Of a stretch of 19,005 nucleotides of DNA, positions 7,738 to 14,900 are shown in pieces. The stretch spans positions 1-19,005 of the forward strand of contig JBCCSZ010000143.1 in assembly GCA_039199225.1 (NCBI GenBank), given 5' to 3'. Origin of the DNA: JBCCSZ01 sp039199225 (GTDB taxonomy: Bacteria; Bacteroidota; Bacteroidia; Chitinophagales; Saprospiraceae). Positions within the stretch are counted from its first letter, which is position 1. Each line of letters opens with the position of its first letter. Below the pieces are notes generated by a model. It made no database searches. It worked only from the letters and a program-made list of their open reading frames with translations, and was not told the origin of the DNA. The position numbers and the translations under genes were made by a program.

Positions 7738-8844
7738 ATGCGACTTTACTTTACCATCACTTTGCTCTTTATTGCTTTGTCTTTACATGCGCAGGACCCG
7801 TCGTTTTCTCAATTTTATGCCAATCGGATTTATTTGAACCCTGCCTTGGCGGCGCTCGATCCTGGGATTACCGTATCGGGTAATTATCGCATGCAGTGGA
7901 GAAATGTCGACAATGGTTTTCAAACTTATGTAGCCACTGTCGAGATTCAAGAGCCTTTCATTCGTTCCGGATTTGGATTAAGTATTTACCAAGATGTTCA
8001 GGGGCTTCCGGCATTGACGACAACCGGCGCTGGTTTGACCTACGCCTACACGCTGCCGATGGAAAGGCATTCGGTCCACTTTGGTATGCAGGCCAATTGG
8101 TTTCAGAAAACGGTAGATTTCGATAAGATTGTTTTCTCTGACGAATTGGACCCTGTTTATGGCGACATTTACCAAACGAGTTTCGACTCTGGGCTCGACC
8201 GATCTACCTATACAGATTTTAACATTGGAGCTGTTTGGCGCTTCAAAGGTGAGATCAAAGTAGGAAAAAAACGCTACCGCGATACCCACAACAGTTTGGG
8301 CATTACGCTCAACCATGCGACGAATGTTTTTCGCAATGGTGGCTCTGACGAATCACTGCTCAACCTGGAAACGCCGACGCCTCCGAGGATAACGGTACAT
8401 GCCGGCTCGATCATTCCGCTGGCTTTTGTGGGTGGTTCCAAAAAGAAGACTGTTTCGATTTCTCCAAACTTCAAATATGATGTACAAGGACAAAATGTTC
8501 TGAGAACCAAGGAAAACCTACAGGTCTTCACCTATGGGTTTTACCTTTTGTATGAAGGCATCTACATGGGGGCGATGTATCAGCACAAATTTCTGGTTTC
8601 TGCTCCTAAGCATACCAACGCTTTCATCTTTTCCTTTGGAGCGCACATCGATTCCAATCCCAGAGAAGGCAATAAATTTTTCATCGGCTTCAGCTACGAT
8701 GCGAATACGACCGGTCTTGGCACTACGGCCGGTGGGGTATACGAGCTGGCTTTCCGCTGGACCTTCGGAAAGGGCTTGACCATCTTTGGTGGTTCTGATG
8801 GCCGTTCTTCCAGAAAGCCAATGGACTGTTACCACTTTTTCTAA
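7738..8844 (+). CDS. PorP/SprF-family type IX secretion outer-membrane protein
   Basis: A 368-residue protein. The N-terminal signal peptide is MRLYFTITLLFIALSLHA with probable cleavage before Gln19. The following segment, DPSFSQFYANRIYLNPALAA, is the family signature (SQF/Y, then LNPA). The rest consists of alternating beta strands ending in an aromatic C-terminal strand, as in an outer-membrane barrel of about 300-370 residues. The ATG at 7738 is preferred over a TTG two codons upstream because it starts the signal peptide cleanly. Known role: PorP is a T9SS component, and SprF is needed for surface delivery of the giant gliding adhesin SprB. The next gene encodes a giant type B CTD protein only 94 bp downstream with no terminator between, so this is probably that protein's dedicated partner in one operon. 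Confidence 0.9.
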   Translation: MRLYFTITLLFIALSLHAQDPSFSQFYANRIYLNPALAALDPGITVSGNYRMQWRNVDNGFQTYVATVEIQEPFIRSGFGLSIYQDVQGLPALTTTGAGLTYAYTLPMERHSVHFGMQANWFQKTVDFDKIVFSDELDPVYGDIYQTSFDSGLDRSTYTDFNIGAVWRFKGEIKVGKKRYRDTHNSLGITLNHATNVFRNGGSDESLLNLETPTPPRITVHAGSIIPLAFVGGSKKKTVSISPNFKYDVQGQNVLRTKENLQVFTYGFYLLYEGIYMGAMYQHKFLVSAPKHTNAFIFSFGAHIDSNPREGNKFFIGFSYDANTTGLGTTAGGVYELAFRWTFGKGLTIFGGSDGRSSRKPMDCYHFF

Positions 8845-8938
8845 AGCACTAAAAACGAATTGAATACCAACTTTAAAATCCCTCTCAAGCGTGTCAATCC
8901 CATATTTCAAAAAAAAGACCCTCAAACCGATTTTTCCC

Positions 8939-11900
8939 ATGGACAAAAAATTACTTTGGCTCAGCCTATTTTGCACCCTGCTTCTGGCACCTACGCTATC
9001 CAGAGCACAATGTAACTTTACACCCTCTGCCAATCTCGTATGTGGTGGAGAACTCGTCAACTTTAACGTCATCGCACCAGCCGGGGGAAGCATTTACTCT
9101 TGGGATTTCAACAACGATGGCAATGTTGATAATTTTGGTACAAGCGTTTCTTTTCCCTTTCCGGTAGATATTATCAATCGCACCTTTACCGTCAGCCTTT
9201 TTCGCGACGGTATTTTTTGTAGTTCTCAAAATATTCAGGTGCGCTTTACGCCAGACGCTTCCATCGCTGTTGTACCGGGTAGCGGAATCATGGATGGCAA
9301 CGAAATGCGCGTCTGTAATGCAGACACGACTGCCGAACTGACCATCTACAACGCTTCACTTACTTATTCCAACAATGTTTCTTACTCCATCGATTGGGGG
9401 GATGGCAATACGGATACGTATACCAACGCGACCTTCCCAAATAGCAGTTTCATCTCTCACATGTACAATGGAGATGGCTACTACAATGTGCGGGTAGAGG
9501 TGACCGGGACGAATGGATGTGTCGGTGTTGAAACCTATGTATTCTACAACGGTAGTAACCCTTCGGTGGGTTTGGCCAGTCCGGGTAATACTGTCGGACT
9601 TTGCGTTCCTGCGACCATTCGCTTTCCAATTATCAATACAGAGCTCAATCCGGACGGAACGGTTTACGTCATACGGATTGGAGGGGACACAGTAGGCGTG
9701 TATACGCAGGCCAATATCCCAGATACTTTGGTCTACACCTTTTTGGAAGCTTCCTGTGGAACTGCGACCTCGACGGGTAACTATCAAAACGCCTTTGATG
9801 TACAGGTATTGGCCACCAACCCTTGTGGTTCGTCCAATGCGATCATCGAGCCGATTGAAATCAGTGAACCACCAGAAATCAACTTCGATGTCGACCGGCC
9901 ACTGACCGGTTGTGCGCAAGAGCCTTTCACCTTTACCAATTCTTCGACAGGCATTCAGGAAGTCGTCAGCGGAAACTGCTCCACCAACTTGACGGGGGGA
10001 TGGACCATTACGCCTGGGGTGCCGGGCGTCCACTGGAACATCCTGGCTGGAAACCCTTTCGGCTCTGATATTTTAATCGTAGAATGGTTAATTCCTGGGG
10101 ACTATACCGTGAAAATGTCGATCAGCAGTCCTTCTTGCGGAGAATTCGAAATAGAGCGGGGCATCACAATCATTGATGAAGCCACAGCAGGGGCCGATGT
10201 GACACTTGTCAATGCTTCCTCTCCTGTTTTAGCCGATATCTGCGCGCCAACCCTAGGCTTGTTTTCCAACTCATCTGTCGGGGACAGCCTAAGCTATAAT
10301 TGGACCATCAGCCCGAGTACCGGCTGGCTTTATGCAAATGGTACCAACGACACAACAACTAACCTAGACGTTATTTTTACACAAGCAGGTTCCTACAATG
10401 TTTCCATGACGGCCTCCAACCAATGTTCGGCTGATACCTGGGATACCTTGTTGGTCATCGCTGGTGATCCAGCCATTATCTTGGACCCGATCGACGATGA
10501 ATGTGAATCGGCTACTCTAAATTTCAATGCAAGTAATGTACTGTTTCACGCCAATGGTGGCAGCTTTCAATCTTTCAACTGGAGCTTCCCCGGCGCAACG
10601 CCTTCTTCTTCTACCGACCAATATCCTACGGGCATCCACTACGATACGCCAGGTAACTACATTGTGACCGTATCGGTGGCCAATGAATGTGGTAGCTATA
10701 CAACTTCTACCAATTTTTACATTCAACAGCCCGCCAGTCTGACCATTGATCCGGATATGGAGCTTTGTCGGGATGTGCCGCCTTTTCAACTCAACGCCAA
10801 CCTAACAGGGGGGCTTTGGACGGGAAATGGTGTGTCTTCCTCCGGCATGTTTAATCCGGCAACAGCAAACGTCGGTGCAAATACGATCACTTACACCTAC
10901 TTGGATACGCTTTGTGTACTGGTGGATACGATGGTGATCACCGTCAATCCACTACCAGTCATTAGCCCAGGTCCAGACCAGGAAGCTTGTGTCAGCGATG
11001 CCAACTTCCTCATCACAGGCTTTTCGCCCGCAGGTGGCACCTGGACTTCGGACAACGGAGGCGTCATTGTCGGGTCGAACGCCTTTGATCCAGGTGCTTC
11101 CGGCGATGGTGTGTATACTTTGACTTACTCCTTTACGGATGCCAATGGCTGTTCGGCACAAGCGAGCAAAACCGTCATCATCCATCCGCTGCCAGCAGTA
11201 GACGCTGGACCGGACAAAACCGTTTGCGACAATCCATTGGATGTTCAAATGACGGGGCAAACGCCTACTGGTGGTGTTTGGTCGGGCGTAGGGGTAACAC
11301 CTACTGGAACTTTTAATGTCACCAATACCCCAGGGGTCGGAACTTATCAACTGTTCTACACCTACACCAATCAGGTAACGGGTTGTACAAACACCGATAG
11401 CTTAGAGGTCAATGTGATTCCGCCAACCAGTGCAGATGCTGGACCTGACGAAGAAGTTTGTGTCAACGACGATCCATATACCATTACCTCTGGGCTGCCC
11501 GTGAGTGGTTACTGGACTGGGCCGGGTGTGGATTCTACTTCCAATACTTTCGACCCGGCAGCAGCAGGTGTCGGCGTTCACGTATTGACTTACACTTTTG
11601 GAGATAGTAACTGTGAAGATAAAGATACCAAATTGATTACCGTACGCGATATTCCGTCGATCACGATTATGTCGGATCGGGAGGAATGTATCGATTTTGG
11701 AAATATTCCATTGGTTGCATCGCCAAGCGGTGGTACCTGGTCTGGTATCGGCATTACCGGGTCGGACTTCGTTCCACAGGATGCGGGAGCTGGTACTTTT
11801 GTGCTGACCTACACTTACACCGATGCAACGACGAATTGTACCAATACAGCCGATGTGACTATTATCATCAATCCGCTACCTGTAGTGAATACACAGGATA

Positions 11901-14900
11901 CAACCTACTGTAACACACCAGGGCTGGTGGCCTTGCCAGCGGCGACACCAAGTGGTGGCAATTGGAGCGGTCCAGGTGTGGTTGGACTACAGTTTGACCC
12001 TGGTCAGGCTGGCGGTGTAGGTTCTTATTCATTGACTTATACCTTTACAGATAGCGAAGGCTGTTCGAACAGCGAAACGGTCAGTGTACAGGTCATCAGT
12101 CCGGAATCCATCGATGCTGGACCGGATCGCTTGGTTTGTATCGATAATGGGGTCATTGATCTGAGTACGGCCAGCAGCCCGGCAGGGGGGACCTGGTCGG
12201 CAAATGGCAGCAATGGTTTATCTGGCTCCACCTTTAATCCAACGGTGGCAGGCGTGGGAACCCACACTTTGACCTACACGGTTGGTAGCGGTAATTGCCA
12301 GGTATTCGACGATATGGTGGTAGAAATCAAAGCTTTACCGATTGTAGAGGCTGGAGGTAGCATTGAGGTTTGCGAAAATGCATCACCTGTTACTTTGGCT
12401 GGTTATTCTCCAACCGGAGGTGTTTGGAGCGGTAGTGGCTTGTCGGACATTGTCAACGGCATCTTCGATCCAAGCAGTGTTCCACCAGGTGATTATACCT
12501 TGACTTATACTTACACAGATGTTTATGGCTGTGTGGATTCAGATACCAAGGCTGTCACGGTCTTTCCATTGCCAAATATTATTGTAAGCGATACGGCTTA
12601 CTGTAATACACCTGGCTTTGTGGACTTACCAGTCACTAGTCCGGCTGGTGGCCAGTGGAGTGGTAGCGGTGTATTTGGCAACCAGTTTGATCCACAGTCT
12701 GCCGGTGGTGTTGGTACTTATATTTTGACCTACACTTTTACCGATGGCAATAATTGTAGCAATAGCGAGACCATCAATGTCAATGTGATTGCACCAGATA
12801 ATGTAGATGCTGGGACGGACCGCATCGTATGTATCGACAATGGTGCCTTGGACCTAAGTTTGAATGCCAGTCCATCGGGCGGTACTTGGTCTGCCAACGG
12901 TAGCATTGGCTTGTCGGGTAGTACTTTTGATCCGGCGGTGGCTGGAGCGGGTGTTTATACCTTGACCTACAGCGTGGGAAGTGGCAACTGTGAAGTGACG
13001 GATGATGTCGTCATAGAAGTAAAACCACTTCCGATCGTAGAAGCAGGGCAAGATGGCGAGATATGTATCAATGAAGACCCTGTTCAGCTCACAGGCTACA
13101 GTCCGGCTGGTGGTCAGTGGAGTGGTAGTGGTATTGTGGATGTCGTCAATGGCATCTTTGATCCGAGCAGTGTGGTGGCAGGCGACTATACTTTGACCTA
13201 TACCTATACCGATGCATTTGGCTGTGTGAATTCGGACACCAAGTCCATCAGAGTTTTCCCACTGCCAGTCATTGCGGTCAACGATACGGCTTACTGTAAT
13301 ACGCCTGGTTTGGTCGACCTGCCAGTGACCGATCCGGTGGGTGGCCAGTGGAGCGGCAGCGGTGTATTTGGCAACCAGTTTGACCCACAAGCTGCAGGAG
13401 GTGTCGGAACCTATATTTTGACCTACGAATTTACCGACGGCAACAACTGTAGCAATAGCGAAACGATCAATGTCAATGTGATTGCTCCGGATAATGTGGA
13501 TGCTGGCCCAGACCGCATCGTATGTATCGACAATGCCGCCTTGGACCTGAGCTTGAGTGCCAGTCCATCGGGAGGTACTTGGTCTGCCAACGGCAGTATT
13601 GGCCTATCAGGCGATACTTTTGACCCTGCTGTTGCAGGTGCTGGTGTATACACTTTGACCTACAGCGTAGGAAGTGGCAACTGTGAGGTCACAGACGATG
13701 TGGTCATAGAAGTGAAGCCCCTGCCGATTGTCGAAGCGGGGCAGGATGACGAACTATGTATCAATGAAGACCCTATTCAACTGGCGGGATACAGCCCGCT
13801 TGGTGGTCAGTGGAGTGGTAGCGGCATTGTGGATGTCATCAATGGCATCTTCGATCCAGCCTCTGTTGCTGCTGGCGATCATGTCATCGAATATACTTAT
13901 ACCGATGCATTTGGTTGTACCAATGTAGATACCAGAACGATCACAGTACATCCGCTACCTATCATTTCGCCCATGTCGGATACGGCATTTTGTAATACAC
14001 CTGGTCTGGTATTGTTGCCAAGACCGACGCCGAGTGGTGGTCAGTGGAGTGGTCCTGGGGTGTTGGGTGGACAATTCAATCCGCAGGCGGCTGGTGGTGT
14101 TGGTGTTTACACACTCGTTTACAGCTTTACGGATGGCAATGGTTGTAACAATACCGAAGACATGCAGGTGACGGTCATTGCGCCACAAGATGTGGAAGCA
14201 GGCCCGAACCGCCTGGTTTGTATTGATCACGGCATCATTGATTTGTCTGTTGCTGCGACGCCTTTGGGCGGTACTTGGTCGGCCAACGGCAGCAGTGGTT
14301 TGTCTGGGGCTCAATTTAATCCATCCGAAGCAGGGGCAGGCATTCATGTATTGACTTACAGCATTGGTGCCGACAACTGCCGGGTAACAGATAATGTGGT
14401 CATTGAGGTAAAACCTTTACCAGTGGTAGAGGCAGGTGCAAGAGTAGAAATATGCATCAATGAAGACCCTATAAGTTTGACAGGCTTTAGCCCGGCAGGA
14501 GGTGTTTGGAGTGGAGACGGTTTGATCGATGTCGTTAATGGCGTCTTTGATCCGACCAGTGTTGCTGCCGGAGAACATGTTTTGACCTACACCTTTACAG
14601 ACTTCTTTGGCTGTGTCAATTCAGACAGTATGACCGTAGAAGTAAAGCCACTGCCACTGGTGGAAGCTGGACCCGATACGACTTTCTGTAACGCACCATT
14701 GAATGTGCAGCTGACGCCTGCTACGCCAATTGGTGGCAATTGGACCGGCCCTGGCGTGGTCAATCCAACCAATGGAACGTTCAATCCGGATGTTGCCGGA
14801 GGAGAAGGCATTTACGAATTGACGTATACTTACACAGACCCTACGACGGGTTGTACCGACTTCGACCAACTCTTTGTGACGGTTGTTTCGCCGGAAGACA

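Noticed and set aside
7695..7883. 62-codon open frame overlapping the PorP/SprF start
   Set aside because: It is out of frame with the PorP/SprF signal peptide and mature start, and has no support of its own.
8891..8938. GTG start 16 codons upstream of the second giant gene's ATG
   Set aside because: It would put a charged extension (FKKKTLKP) in front of a clean signal peptide that begins at the ATG at 8939.
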